Below, one piece after another: positions 1-10,309 of a stretch of 64,000 nucleotides of DNA. Made by a program: the position numbers and the translations under genes. The stretch comes from Haemaphysalis longicornis (taxonomy: Eukaryota; Arthropoda; Arachnida; Ixodida; Ixodidae), in the NCBI GenBank assembly GCA_013339765.2, contig CM023448.1, positions 107,206,172 through 107,270,171 of the forward strand, written 5' to 3'. The first letter of the stretch is position 1, and each line of letters opens with the position of its first letter. A model generated the notes under the pieces. That model worked only from the letters and a program-made list of their open reading frames with translations, had not been told where the DNA came from and ran no database searches.

Positions 1-60
1 TAATTAGGGCAGGTTGAAGTGCGTGCGAAGCGACATAGCTGAAGCAATGGCAAGTTGGAT

Positions 61-518
61 TTAAAGGGACCCTGAAACACTTTTTTCAACTTTTTTTTTG
101 AAATCTCGAATGCTTGCAGAACGTAGTCAACCAATACACCCAGTACTTAGATTAGACGGTCGCGAAGGACCTCAGCCAAAAATTACTGCTGTATGACAGT
201 CAGATAACTTGGAAATTAGTTCAAAAGATGTTTCTCTCTTTCCCGCTCTTTACGGTCTTCGGCGGCTCGAGTTACGTCATTAAAGCCATGTAGCGGCTGT
301 TGGACGGTTTTCCTTCAGTTACAGCAATGAACGCTTTTCGATAGCAACTTTCAAAATAAAGCCACAAAAACAAAGCAGAAATAGAAGGCGTAGCTGGTGC
401 GACGAGCAAATCAGGGAGTGCCGCTCCGTGCTGGCGATAGCTGTAGCTTTCGCAGCGGTTCCAGGCGCGAAGGAAAGAGTGAAAACGCTTATCGAAATTT
501 GTTCCAGGGTCCCTTTAA
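61..518. mobile_element. MITE with TTAA-flanked inverted ends
   Basis: The segment begins TTAA-AGGGACCCTG and ends CAGGGTCCCT-TTAA, so the last ten bases on each side are perfect inverted repeats inside a TTAA duplication. There is no coding capacity over about 460 bp. A TTAA target is typical of piggyBac-type elements, and a non-autonomous member of such a family is my inference. The ends do not show the usual piggyBac CCC start, so another TTAA-using family is possible. A second, more diverged segment with similar ends lies at 48150-48630. Confidence 0.6.
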
Positions 519-648
519 TCATGCGCCAACTGCCGCCGTTTCTTGACTGTGATTTCACTCGCCTGTGTTTGGCTGCGCCTTGGCCGTCTGCTCCACTGTG
601 GGTATACTTTGGAACAGATGTCTGGTGCATTCGCCGTCTTGCAGGCGA

Positions 649-1483
649 TATACAGAGTGATCAAAGTTAAGTCGACTAAGTTCGTTTAAAAAATTAGGTG
701 CTTAGATCTCAGTGAGCTTATTCTCCCAGGGGGACACGTAAGGAGGTGGTAATTATTGATATCAGTGACCTAATTAACTAAAACTGAATAATTAACTTTT
801 TAGTGCCTGCAGTAAGCAGGCATGTTTGTATTGAAAAGTTGGATGCAATCTTCTTTCTCCGCAGTTTCATCGGGCAGAATTCTTCTTGCGCATCCGTGTT
901 CCGAGATATCGAACTGCGAACTTTAATTGCCGCTCGCGTGATTACGCATGCAAGTCAGTGAAGACCGGCACAAGGCTCCTACCTTTTGTGACGTACCTGC
1001 TGTCCATGGTGTTTAGTTTGACAACGGGGTGGAGGCATAGGTAAAAGTGATAACTGGCACCCTTTCAGTCTTGGCTCGCGTTATCGCAATCTGCGGTACT
1101 CGCCACCGCTTTCGATACACAGAACGAAGGGGAGGAGCTTGACGCCAGTCTTCACGGTCTAGCATGCGTAATCATGCGATCAGCAATTAAACTTCGCAGT
1201 TCGATATCTCGGAGTAGGAATGCGCTAGAAGAATTCTGCCAAATGAAACTGCGTAGAAACACGATTGTGTCTAACTTTTTAATACAAACATGCCCGCTTA
1301 CTGCAGCCACTAAAAACTTCATTATTCAATTTTAGTTAATTATGCAACCGACATGAATATTTACCACCTAACTTCCGTTTCCCCCTGGGCGTTATAACCC
1401 TCACTGTAGACGGTGGTCTTCACGTAAATCTAAGCATGATATTTTTTTTTAAACCTCTCGACTTAATTTCATCACCCTGTATA
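649..1483. mobile_element. Foldback element with ~350-bp inverted arms
   Basis: The left arm (about 649-1000) reads as the imperfect reverse complement of the right arm (about 1115-1483). Matching blocks include TATACAG..GTGAT at both tips, the ATGCTTAGAT and CCCAGGGGGA blocks, CTGCAGTAAGC-GGCATGTTTGTATT, and GAGATATCGAACTGCGAA. The whole unit is therefore one large hairpin with a short unpaired centre. I see no open reading frame of note. TATA at the tips would allow a TA target duplication, as used by Tc1/mariner-type elements. That assignment is inference. Confidence 0.7.
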
Positions 1484-2206
1484 CACGTACTACTTGCATG
1501 CAGGCCCAACAGACGGCTGGAAGCGGAGGCCCTGTCCACGGGGCGGGCTCCGCCTGCAGCCCAGTCGCTGCCAGGTCCCCGCGGAGAAGGGGTCGCCCTC
1601 CGCACACCCGCATCCATCCTGCGGTGGGGCTGGCGGCTAGACGCGTGCAGCCTCGGCCCCACACTGGGACGGGGGCCCGCTCTCTTCAACCCCCCCCCCC
1701 CCCCCCCCCTCCCCCGCTGTGCCTGGCGACAGCTGACCGACGCCAGGTACGCTGCTCTCGCTGAACGGACATAGGAGCGTTTCTCGAGTAACTGCAGAAA
1801 TTCCATAGGATGTTCGTTTTTATTTGATATGATTCTTGGGATTTGTAGTTTATGGCGCGTTGAGTACGAATGAACGGCACGAGGTTATGAATGGTAGTGG
1901 CTTGGAACCCCTAGTTAGATTTGCTTGCGTTCATTTCATGCGAAATACCAGCTGTTGCTGGTGGTGAATACAATACGGTATTTTGCACTTGCGAAATCAA
2001 TTTTTCTCTATTTAATTTTACTGATACTTCTGAAGTTCCTACAACCCGCGGTCATCAACCAGGGATACGAAATGTCGCATTATTTTCGATAGCCCGTTTT
2101 CACACAGCCTCGGTGCTAGGAATATATTCAGCCACGCCTCTCAAGTGGACGAACCTTATCCCAGCGCGACCCACGTTAGTGTGAGGTAACAAATGCATTT
2201 ATTATT
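1484..2206. other. Unassigned; GC-rich block and 20-base C run
   Basis: 1500-1770 is strongly GC-rich and open in several frames, with a run of 20 C at 1690-1709. The open frames follow composition and the homopolymer, so I do not call a gene. The rest (1770-2206) is AT-richer and shows nothing I recognise. Confidence 0.4.
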
Positions 2207-2258
2207 AAATATAACGCACCGACACTACACAGGCGATGAAGCTCACCGTAGTGGAGGG
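2207..2258 (-). mobile_element. Decayed Ruka SINE fragment
   Basis: About 50 bases match the 3' body of the Ruka-type SINE in reverse orientation: the CGCACCGAC, CAGGCGATGA and CCGTAGTGGAGGGC blocks, with several substitutions. The tRNA-like head is absent. Confidence 0.55.
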
Positions 2259-2264
2259 CGCTGT

Positions 2265-4655
2265 ATTAATTAATTAATAATATTTATTTATTTACCCATG
2301 GCCTCCGAGATTTTCCCCTGCGCGCGTTTTGCTCCGGCCGTCCCAATCGCCGCGCGCCCCAGCCAAATTTTGTAAGCGCGCTGGTTCCCCCGCTTACCGC
2401 CAGGCGGCAGTGCGCACCTATGCATCGAATGCATCGTTCAGTCCGTTGGGCCGCTGTTTATTCGGCATTACGCGGCATGTCAACGCTGCAGTAGATGCTG
2501 ACACAGAACACCTATACTGGATGTGTTCTTCATCGGAACAGCCGAGAACTCGACACCTTCGAGGCACAGGCCTCCGCCCTTGCAGGTCGAGCCCCCCGAT
2601 CTTCATTGATTGATAAAGGGACCCCATCACTGCTCCCTCGCGCTCTTCCGCGGAGCGAAAGCCAACATAGAACTGTAATATACGTTTTATGCCATGAGGC
2701 ATACAATCGCATTTAGAAAAAGAGCAGCCTATATCGTTGTTGGATGGTTCCAGAGCGAACGTATACACAAACCGTCGAGTACCCCAGGTACGGCACCAAA
2801 TGTGCAGCCCTGCATTTCCACAGAAATGCAAATTGGCGGAGTTAACATAATTGATCGCTACAAAGCGTGGATAAAGATAATTAGTCGAACGTAATTTAGA
2901 AAACAATACAGAAAGAAGAAAAATAAGGAATATGGAAGTGATATTAACAAATTCAAGAATATAAATCTTATAGCAGCTCCTCCACAAAACAAATAAAAAT
3001 GAAGGAGCAGTGAAAATAATGACAAAAACGTGAACAAAAAAATCTCGCGAACAGACTATTTATAACCTTGTAGCACCCTGCATTTGCACAGAAATGCATA
3101 ATAGCGCAAATAGAGATAATTGATCCAACGGGTTCTTCAAAACAAAAATACAAAACCTACTACGAAATTATACAAGTGGACTTATGAATTCAAAAATATG
3201 ACTTCTATACATCTCCCGCGCAAAGCGAACAAAATAATAAAAATCTCTGACAAAAAGTAACGACGGAATAAGCAAGAAAAGAAATCATGAAAACTGGCAA
3301 AAGTGTAACCCCCTGCCTTTGTGCGAGAAATGTATAATTGGCAGAGTTAACACGAGTAATTAATCGTTATAATAGTGAGAACGGAGATGATCAGTCGTAC
3401 GGAATCTTAAAAAAAACCAAAAGCAGGAAATATAGCTTATAAAAGATAGCTTACAAAATAAAAAAATGCGAATTCATACACTTCCTCCAAAAAAGGAAGA
3501 CAAAAATAAAAAAGCACTGAAAAGAACTACGGAAACACGTACAAAAATATCGTGAGAACGACCAACTGCCTGTGCATAGAAGCGCATTATTCGCATGATA
3601 AGATGTTTAATATATTAAAAATAGCGTAAATGGAGCTAATTTATTGAATGAAACTTGAAAACAGAAAAGACAAAAAAATTAACAATAACAAATTTTCAAA
3701 GTGATCTTGCAAAATAAAAAAATAGTGGAGTTAGCCCATTTAATTGTTCAATTTGTATAGAACCGCCAATTAAGCTGAGCCATCTGCGCGCACAGGTATA
3801 CAAGCAAAAAGCATTCTCAATTGAAAACACAGACAAATAATAAGTCGCACATCCCGCGATAATTATGCAGCTTTATATGCTACGATTTATCGTGTAGTTT
3901 TTACAGACCACGATTAGCTTTTCTTAGCTGCCGCGCAAATGCGCTATATTAGTTCACAAAGCGCTTACTAAAACCTCGCAAATACTCACTGCCACTGGAT
4001 TGCAGGGAACGGTGGTGTCTGAATGTATCACCGTTGGTTTGTGTCGGACTTGCATGCTTGCGATTTTCTAAGTCTGCCTTAAAAAGCCGCGGCAACAAAT
4101 CTATCGTGACATGCGTACCAATCAGAAACAATCTTAATATTTAATATTGCATTTATGCGACAGATGCTTATGCAAGTCGTCACTCTTGTAAAATAATGTT
4201 GGGCGAGGACGTGAGGGATTTTTCCAGGGCACCGCGTGTAAATACACATCGAAAAATCCATAAAAATCAAAATAGGGACGCGAAACCGCAGCAGAGAGTG
4301 CCAGAACCGACTGCGCTTCGCTCGTATGATTGCTGCTTAAACCTTGTGCTTGGCTCCTCTATTATTAAGTTAACCATAAATTTGTTGGTTATTCTCGTGT
4401 ACCTGTCATTTTAAAGCTGGCTGCTGAGCTCAATTTGACTGCTCGCCGCGAAAACACGCGTTTCCATGCTTGCGCTAAGCTGCAGCGGAATAGTTGATGC
4501 ATAGGTGGCGAGCGCCGCGGTACGGGGGAAGACGCGGCCACGCCCCCTTTTCAACTTACGATCTCTCCAGCCGATTGGGACGGCCGGAGCAAAACGCGCG
4601 CGGGGGAATCTCGGAGGCCATGATTTACCTGGATTAATTAATATTTATTACTGAC
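2265..4655. mobile_element. 2.4-kb element bounded by ~170-bp inverted repeats
   Basis: 2265-2440 and 4478-4655 are inverted copies of one another. Both carry the ATTAATTAATATTTATT tip, CATGGCCTCCGAGATT, GCGCGCGTTTTGCTCCGG and the CACCTATGCATC block. Between them lies AT-rich DNA with diverged tandem repeats (2795-3745) and no convincing gene. The simplest reading is a non-autonomous DNA transposon with long terminal inverted repeats and a repetitive core. I could not find a clear target duplication, so the exact ends are uncertain by tens of bases. Confidence 0.55.
2795..3745 (+). repeat. About four diverged ~250-bp tandem units
   Basis: A recurring landmark series reads: CCCTGCATTT..ACAGAAATG near 2805 and 3073, CCCTGCCTTT..GAGAAATG near 3310, and CTGCCTGTGCATAGAAGCG near 3567. 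Each is followed by a GAGTTAAC/GCGTAAATG-AGATAATT block, then A-rich sequence, then CTCCTCCACAAAAC-like and AAAAATCTCGCGAA-like blocks. Spacing is about 240-265 bases. The units are strongly diverged, so this is an old array inside the inverted-repeat element. Confidence 0.55.
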
Positions 4656-5130
4656 GGGGGCGGCTCATAACGTGCGCGTCTGGTGGTTCATTGAAGTCTG
4701 AGTCGCAATTAAAGGCTTGTGCCCGATGTTTTCCGATTACATCGCTTGTGAAAATGCCTCCAGGCAAACACAAACCACATGTGATGTGTCCCTTGTTCAA
4801 CCCCTCGTATGAAAACGTCAGAAATTTATGAAACTGCTGCCTGTGCCAGTGACCTTCACGGCGACAGTGCAACGTCCCTTGTTGTGTTTGAATTTCGCGG
4901 CTCTGTGTTGTTCTTGGTTGCAAAGATTCACGCAGCTCTCACGAACACTCCGGTTCGACCGTTGCACCTGCTGCTCAACTGGTACGCTGACACCGGGGAC
5001 GAATTTTCGCCGTTTAATCTTCAGCAAGGTGTCCGCTCCAAGATTATGATCACGCCTATAACCACGCAGCATTTTTCTAGTGTTATACCCAGCATTACCA
5101 CGGACGTGGGAATGATTGTGATAACAAATA
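4656..5130. other. Unassigned spacer
   Basis: Several overlapping open frames of 70-125 codons occur on both strands, but none shows a domain, signal peptide or splice-bounded structure that I recognise. I treat them as chance. Confidence 0.3.
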
Positions 5131-5920
5131 CAGTTCAAACCCGATCTAACAAAGTCACCGGGAACCGTTATTGTTTCGTTAAATGAAGAACTTTATAAAA
5201 TCGGGACTGTCATTTTACAAATATAGCTGATTCCATAAATTCGATGTCTAAAGGTAGGCGCATCTTATCAGCTGCCATGACACCGTAATTGGCGGCGGCC
5301 GCAGCACACGCCTGCCTATAATTTAGCAATGCGTATAAAGTCCACTGTGAAAATAAAAATAAAATGCTAGGGGTTCTGGGGTAACGAATTTGTTTTTTGG
5401 CCAAAAAGCCTCGGATTTTCGCCTGCGTGCGCTTCGTTATCATTGGGCGTACTGACTTTTCGTAGCACGCAAGCGCGTTCAACGCGTCCTCGTGGACTTC
5501 GTGAGCCCCAGCAAGCCACCTGAGCAGGTCAATGCCGTCCATCACCTGGCCAGGAGCGGGCAGAGGAGCTTCAGCAGTTTATGGATCGTCAGAATTAAGT
5601 GACACCTCTTGTGCGCCGGAAAACTAGTTGAACGATTTCTTCATCGTTCAAACCTCCATCGTGTCGCCGTCTGTGTGGGCGCTCAGATAGTCATGGAAGC
5701 TCAGATCTTCGTGGCGTTCTGACGAAATGCATTTGAGACTGCTTTTTTTTTTAAGTCTGTTTCTCGATATCTTTCGTAAATCGCGAAGGGCGCTGGACCT
5801 ATTTCGTTAGTTCGAGTTCATAAAAGCATCGAGCCGTATAGGCACCCACGGGGAATTCGAATTTGTTCATTAGATCGGGAAATTTGCAAGAGCGGGTTTC
5901 GTTATATCGAGTTTTGACTA
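5131..5920 (-). mobile_element. Internally deleted Tigger/pogo transposon
   Basis: The left end at 5131 reads CAGTTCAAACCCGATCTAAC. The right end near 5919 is the reverse complement of a CAAAACTCGATATAACGAA sequence. Both are diverged versions of the CAGTcaaacCTCGATATAAC type end used by Tigger/pogo elements, and a TA lies beside the left end. The interior holds only the C-terminal tail of a transposase on the minus strand. At about 790 bp it is far shorter than an autonomous copy, so it is a deletion derivative, probably mobilised in trans when active. Confidence 0.7.
5210..5545 (-). pseudogene. Tigger-type (CENP-B/DDE_1) transposase C-terminal relic
   Basis: The first ~50 residues read DGIDLLRWLAG..ALNALACYE..VRPMITKRTQAKIRGFL. 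This matches the acidic-to-basic C-terminal tail that follows the DDE domain in Tigger-like transposases, ending in a KRTQ-T-I-FF-like motif. The N-terminal CENP-B HTH and the catalytic domain are missing. The residues after the KK are probably former 3' untranslated sequence read through after loss of the stop. A stop and a frame change lie just upstream. No function is expected. Confidence 0.6.
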
Positions 5921-8185
5921 CATCCCCTTTTTTGGACACCGGAACACCCACGCTGACCGGTTTGTTCGCCTTGAACCCCTGTGTGATCTTAGCTTAGTTA
6001 GTAATACGGTGGCAAGCACGGCTTGTATTCGTTCAAAGTACGCGCCAAAAGGGACCACGCTTGCTGCCGTCACAACGGCATACAGTGGGCGGATAATCTC
6101 CGCACGAGGAGCTTTCTGCAGTGGAGGGCTCCTTTGACGTCGGCGCGAAAGCATTAGATGTCTTCCACTCTGATGCAGGGACGTTTTTAAGTTGTGGATA
6201 AAACGCGAGTGGAACAATACAGGTCCGTCCAATGGCCCCAGAGAAACTGCAGATTCTCAAACATCCAAAATTCAAATAATGTTTGCAGAAACAATCAAAC
6301 AGCAATTATAATTCTTGACATGTTGCCTTCCGCATCTCTATGAAACCTCTAAAACGAAAGAAACACGTTTTTGTAAAAGAGCGTAATTTGCTATGTATGA
6401 CGAAGATTTAAAGCTGAGTGTATGTGGTGTATTGGGGTTTCAGTCCATGCACCTGTAATACTTATAGGCGCATGGAAGGCGCCTGAAATTGTTAGGAGTA
6501 AGAGAGGCAGAGACATGGGGAGCGCTGAGAAGAGAAAAACAAAGGCCGCTGAAACTCATAATTTACCTCGCCTACAGGCGGCCCCAGAGCTCAGCCAAAT
6601 TGTGGGGTGGCGTATTTTGAACGGGAAATGTAAAGCTGGCGGGAAAATAAATCAAGTGAAACAAAAAATAGGTAAGGCACTGCAGTGCGTTTCAGGTCGC
6701 CAGACATCCGGCCATAAACACATCCCGCTGCTTAGGGGAGGTTGGCGACCGAAGCATCCGTGGAAGGCCTGTAACAAGGGATGCAGCCAGGACTTCACGA
6801 TCGTTGTCTCGCTGTCTGGTAGCTGCGGGTTCCTCAAGTGCTTTCATCTCCGTTAATTTGAGCGAACTGGCTTTCACCAAAATGGGCTTCCAGCGTGAAA
6901 ACTGACGACTGAAAGCGTGTGTCAGCTCAATGTACTTTCGTCGGTTGGGCGTTTTTCGGTTTCTGCAATGGCTCTTTCATTGCCTAAATGATGTCGCTCG
7001 TGCAGATTCAAAGGGTGATTATAAGCCAGAAACTTCCAGCTTGAAAAGAATATATAGCCTGTTACAAAGCGAGCTCTCGAGAAGAAACGAAACGCAGTTT
7101 TAGTGTCCAGCCCTTCTCACAACACTTTCCTTGGTGGATTTTCATCTCAATTGGCCAGTTCTAGAACGGGAATTTCAAGCACGTAACACTTATCGGTGGA
7201 GGACGGCATGAAAATGCTACATAGTTGCTGGCGCATATAAGGACCGATAACGGCGTTCTCCTTGGTCGGGATCATGAAGTCAGTCCAGCCCTCATTAACT
7301 CGTACCAACCTATTTTTGTTCTTGCCGCTGTTACTAGCTATGTGTCTCTGGAATCAGTTAGCCTCATATTTCAGAGTTACGTTGTTTGTCAGTTGTGGTC
7401 ATAGTGTCTTTCTCGACCATGTATACTTCGCCTAAACCTGATAAACAGCTATGTTCTTTTGATCTGGCTGCTCACTGCGCTACTGTATCTTATGACTTTA
7501 TATGATGGTTCACGTTCAAATTTTGCTTCCAACTTTTTGCACTTCTTAATATGTTATTACGTTAGCCTCGCTTCCCCCCCTACTCCCCCACCCCACCACC
7601 ACCCCCCCGCCCCGCAAAGCCAGCCAGGGCCCCTTGCCCCAGGATGCTGCCGCCCTCATTCATTGAGGTTCCTAACCCGCGTGCACTAACAGGCAACGCA
7701 AGTTCCTCAGTCAGGACTAACCAGCCGAACTTCCTTAGAAGTACAGTAAAAAAGTAAAAGAACGCAACTAAATACTCTCTACTTTTCTGAGTAGCGGTCC
7801 ACTGGTCATCCGTGCGCTAGATAAGCTACATCAAGAGTACACGCTTTGCAATCAGGTATCGGCACAAAATGCGAGATTGTGCTGGTCACCGAAACAAAAC
7901 CAAATGTCAATAGATGAAGCGACATAGCACGCGGGCTCGGCCCCGACATGCATATCAACCGACCCCTTTATACGGAAACGTATAAATTGGAGGCTTAAGT
8001 ATTTTTTTTAAATAATTCTGATCGTGCTGAATTGCGGTCGTGAATTCCGCCGTTTGTTTCTCAATCATTTTACTGAGCAGGCGCGTGCACGGGGAAGTGA
8101 AGGCACGGTGCACGTTCTCGTGGCGGCCGACATATCTGCTCATGGAATTGCTCATGGAATCGTCGTGGAACCGGTGTCTTGCGCA
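5921..8185. other. 2.2 kb without a recognisable gene
   Basis: I see scattered short open frames, a C-rich tract at 7570-7615, and no repeat family or domain that I can name. A minus-strand frame at 5918-6232 and a plus-strand frame at 6422-6856 lack any motif and have unremarkable composition. Confidence 0.35.
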
Positions 8186-8189
8186 ACTT

Positions 8190-8244
8190 CGCAATCTCAG
8201 GGTTGCGTCCACCGCGCCCTAATCCACTATGTGAATAAAAGTTA

Positions 8245-8338
<94 letters not shown>
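8190..8338 (+). repeat. LINE 3' tail running into a (CT)n microsatellite
   Basis: GAATAAAAGTTATAT leads directly into an almost pure CT tract from 8247 to 8338. The same AATAAAAGTT-AT-CTCTCTC arrangement forms the 3' end of the I-group LINEs at 50.6 and 60.15 kb (read on the minus strand). I therefore read this as a severely 5'-truncated LINE tail whose simple-sequence end has expanded. How far the LINE part extends upstream is unclear. Confidence 0.5.
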
Positions 8339-8340
<2 letters not shown>

Positions 8341-8472
8341 CTGTGCACCACGGCTCTAAGCCACGATCGCAGCTCGGACAGCGGCTGACTCGCTGGCAGT
8401 GTGGCCGCACGCGTTTAAGTGATTTGACGATATTTTAGTCTACGAATTGCGGCCATGATAAAGTAAAGCCCA

Positions 8473-8995
8473 CGTGTACAGTGCGCGTCAGGCTTGCCTA
8501 GGTCACGGCCCCTCGTCAAGCGCACGCAATGCGCTTGATTGAGGGGCCGTGCTATAGTGTATTCTAGTTCACTATAGCCGTGCCTAGGGCAAGGGAGCGC
8601 GCGGCTGCGGAGGAGATGCTTGCGACACCTGCTGATAGCGGGCTGGGTTGCAGACAGCTCGCAACTGCGCGTGCGCGCCCCTCGGGCAGGCTCGGTCATA
8701 GAGTTTCTTAGTAAGTATACTCTCTGGGCTCGGTCCGGTCGTCCATAGAGTTTCTCACAAGAAACTCTATGCGGTCGTTGCTTCGCATGTGCCCGTCTAA
8801 TTTAAAGTCGCCACCAGCCACGAGGAGCGCTTGCCTCGCGCGGTGCCAGCCGTGAGCGGTGACATGGTAGACTCGCGCGTCGTTTGAAGCGGTGCGATAT
8901 CGCCGCAAGCAGTTAAGCAATCTCACAAAAGGTTCGACGGAAAGCGATACAGCCATTATGGATGCGCTCCTCTCGTTTGCTACACCTGTTGTTCG
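8473..8995 (+). repeat. Dispersed repeat, copy A
   Basis: This segment is an inverted homologue of 12614-13003. Shared blocks include GTGCGTCAGGCT, GCGCGCGGCTGCGGAG, CGACACCTGCTGATAGC, GTGCCCGTCTAATTT, GCCACCAGCCACGAGGAGCG, GGTGCCAGCCGTGAGCGGTGAC and ACAAAAGGTTCGAC. Copy A is longer because it carries two hairpin insertions (8503-8582 and about 8694-8771). No coding function is evident, and the family is not one I can name. Confidence 0.7.
8503..8582. mobile_element. 80-bp hairpin insertion with CCTAGG duplication
   Basis: Relative to copy B, copy A has an extra 80 bases flanked by CCTAGG on both sides (8497-8502 and 8583-8588). The insert starts with a hairpin (8504-8551, arms CACGGCCCCT..AAGCGC) and then a smaller palindrome with CTATAGTG/CACTATAG arms (8552-8577). 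The uninterrupted CTAGGGCAAG in copy B is direct evidence that this is an insertion. Confidence 0.6.
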
Positions 8996-9525
8996 CGATA
9001 AAACAGTTTTAGTAACATCTGCAGAAATTAAGAAATTGGGAGAATCGTCAATTAGCAAGTTGCTTATTTACGTCACTTGCCTACATTTCGAGTTCCTTCA
9101 GGCACTCGAGTTCCTTACAGGCACTCGTATGAGGCAAAATACGCTATGTTATTCTGTCTATGTTTTCGTTTGTTTCTTTTCACCAGCAGCAGGAGAAGGA
9201 ACAATAAACGTTTAATAGGCAGTCAATTATCTAGAATTACATCATTATATCGAGTAAATACATTTACTTTTCCAACGCCGGATTTTTCATCCGGCGCGTG
9301 GCTTGTGGCAGGGATTCCTCAGTTTTCGCTTTTTTTTTCTCGTTCTTTTCGATCTTTCTGAAGCTTTTTATTTGGGGGAAGTGCATAAGATGCTTTGTTT
9401 AATTTGCTTTGGTAATTTTTCTATTTCTTCATTTTTTGTTTGTAAGCCAAATTTCGTAGGAATAATTATCTGCATTTGCGATATTATAACGAATAAATGT
9501 GGTACTTCCGCGAAATATGCATTTG
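8996..9525. other. Unassigned spacer
   Basis: The only structure I see is a short direct duplication near 9089-9127, in which CGAGTTCCTT-CAGGCACT occurs twice. The rest is AT-rich and featureless. Confidence 0.3.
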
Positions 9526-9539
9526 CATTTTTGTGGAAA

Positions 9540-9715
9540 GACGAGGGTCCGGGGCAGCCGCTTTTCTGATGCAGGCGAAAAGCAAAAAATGCCCGTGTGT
9601 ACGTGGTTTCGCCGCACGTTAAAGATCCCGAGGTGGTAAAAATTAATCCGGAGCCCTCCACTACGGCGCGCCTCATCGCCTGCGTTTTGTAGGCGCGTTA
9701 AACCCCACAATCAAT
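9540..9715 (+). mobile_element. Ruka SINE, head-truncated
   Basis: The body runs from GCCGCTTTTCTGATG through AAAGATCC..GGAGCCCTCCACTACGGCGC to the ACAATCAAT end. The tRNA-like head is reduced to a few bases and the B box is lost. CATTTTTGTGGAAA (9526-9539) and CATTTTGGTGGAAA (9716-9729) flank it as a 14-base target duplication with one mismatch, so this truncated form is what inserted. Confidence 0.85.
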
Positions 9716-9729
9716 CATTTTGGTGGAAA

Positions 9730-10309
9730 TACAGGGCATTACATGGTAATGGCGTCCGGCGTAACTGCCAAAGAATGATAATTGTATACAAATCTGGCAA
9801 ACATTATTCTTAATTAACCGTATATCCCTTTAATGCTTACAGAACTCCATATTAGGGGAAGATTGTGGTTGGTTGAAAAGAAATAGAGCCATAGTGCGGT
9901 CATTTCTGCACACACGATGATTAGGAAAGTAAAATGCGTTTACGGGATGGAAACACGTTTTTGGCATTTGGGTGATTCTTAGCTAGAAGTGCTATGCTTA
10001 TTAAAACAAGTAGAGGCACCGCAGCGTCACATTTAAATTATTTTGGTTGAAATGGTAAAAAAGGCAATATTTTCTGCCAAAAGAGGGTAAAGACGATGCG
10101 CACGCATTTATTCGTACAGCCACGTTCATTGCTGCATTTCATATCCGCCACCTTGCCAATAGCATTTATTGTGACGTTACTGGTGCGGTACGCGTGGAAA
10201 CAGCGGAAGCGGCCACGAACATAAATTTTAAACTACCGGTGAAAGAACGATTAGTCAGCAAGCAGAGAGTGATAATTTGTGCCCGAAGGTACAGTGGGGT
10301 GCACTGTTA
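9730..10309. other. Unassigned spacer
   Basis: No open frame, repeat or signal that I can support in these 580 bases. Confidence 0.3.

Noticed and set aside
1420..1806. Overlapping GC-rich open frames on both strands at 1.4-1.8 kb
   Set aside because: All frames are open because stops are rare in GC-rich DNA, and several cross a 20-base C run. There is no splice-bounded unit or domain.
4648..5186. A gene in the overlapping frames at 4.65-5.19 kb
   Set aside because: Frames of similar length occur on both strands, none has a domain, and one runs into the Tigger inverted repeat.
8070..8351. Open frames of Leu-Ser or Arg-Glu repeats at 8.2-8.35 kb and 37.99-38.35 kb
   Set aside because: They are translations of the CT/GA microsatellite and have no coding meaning.
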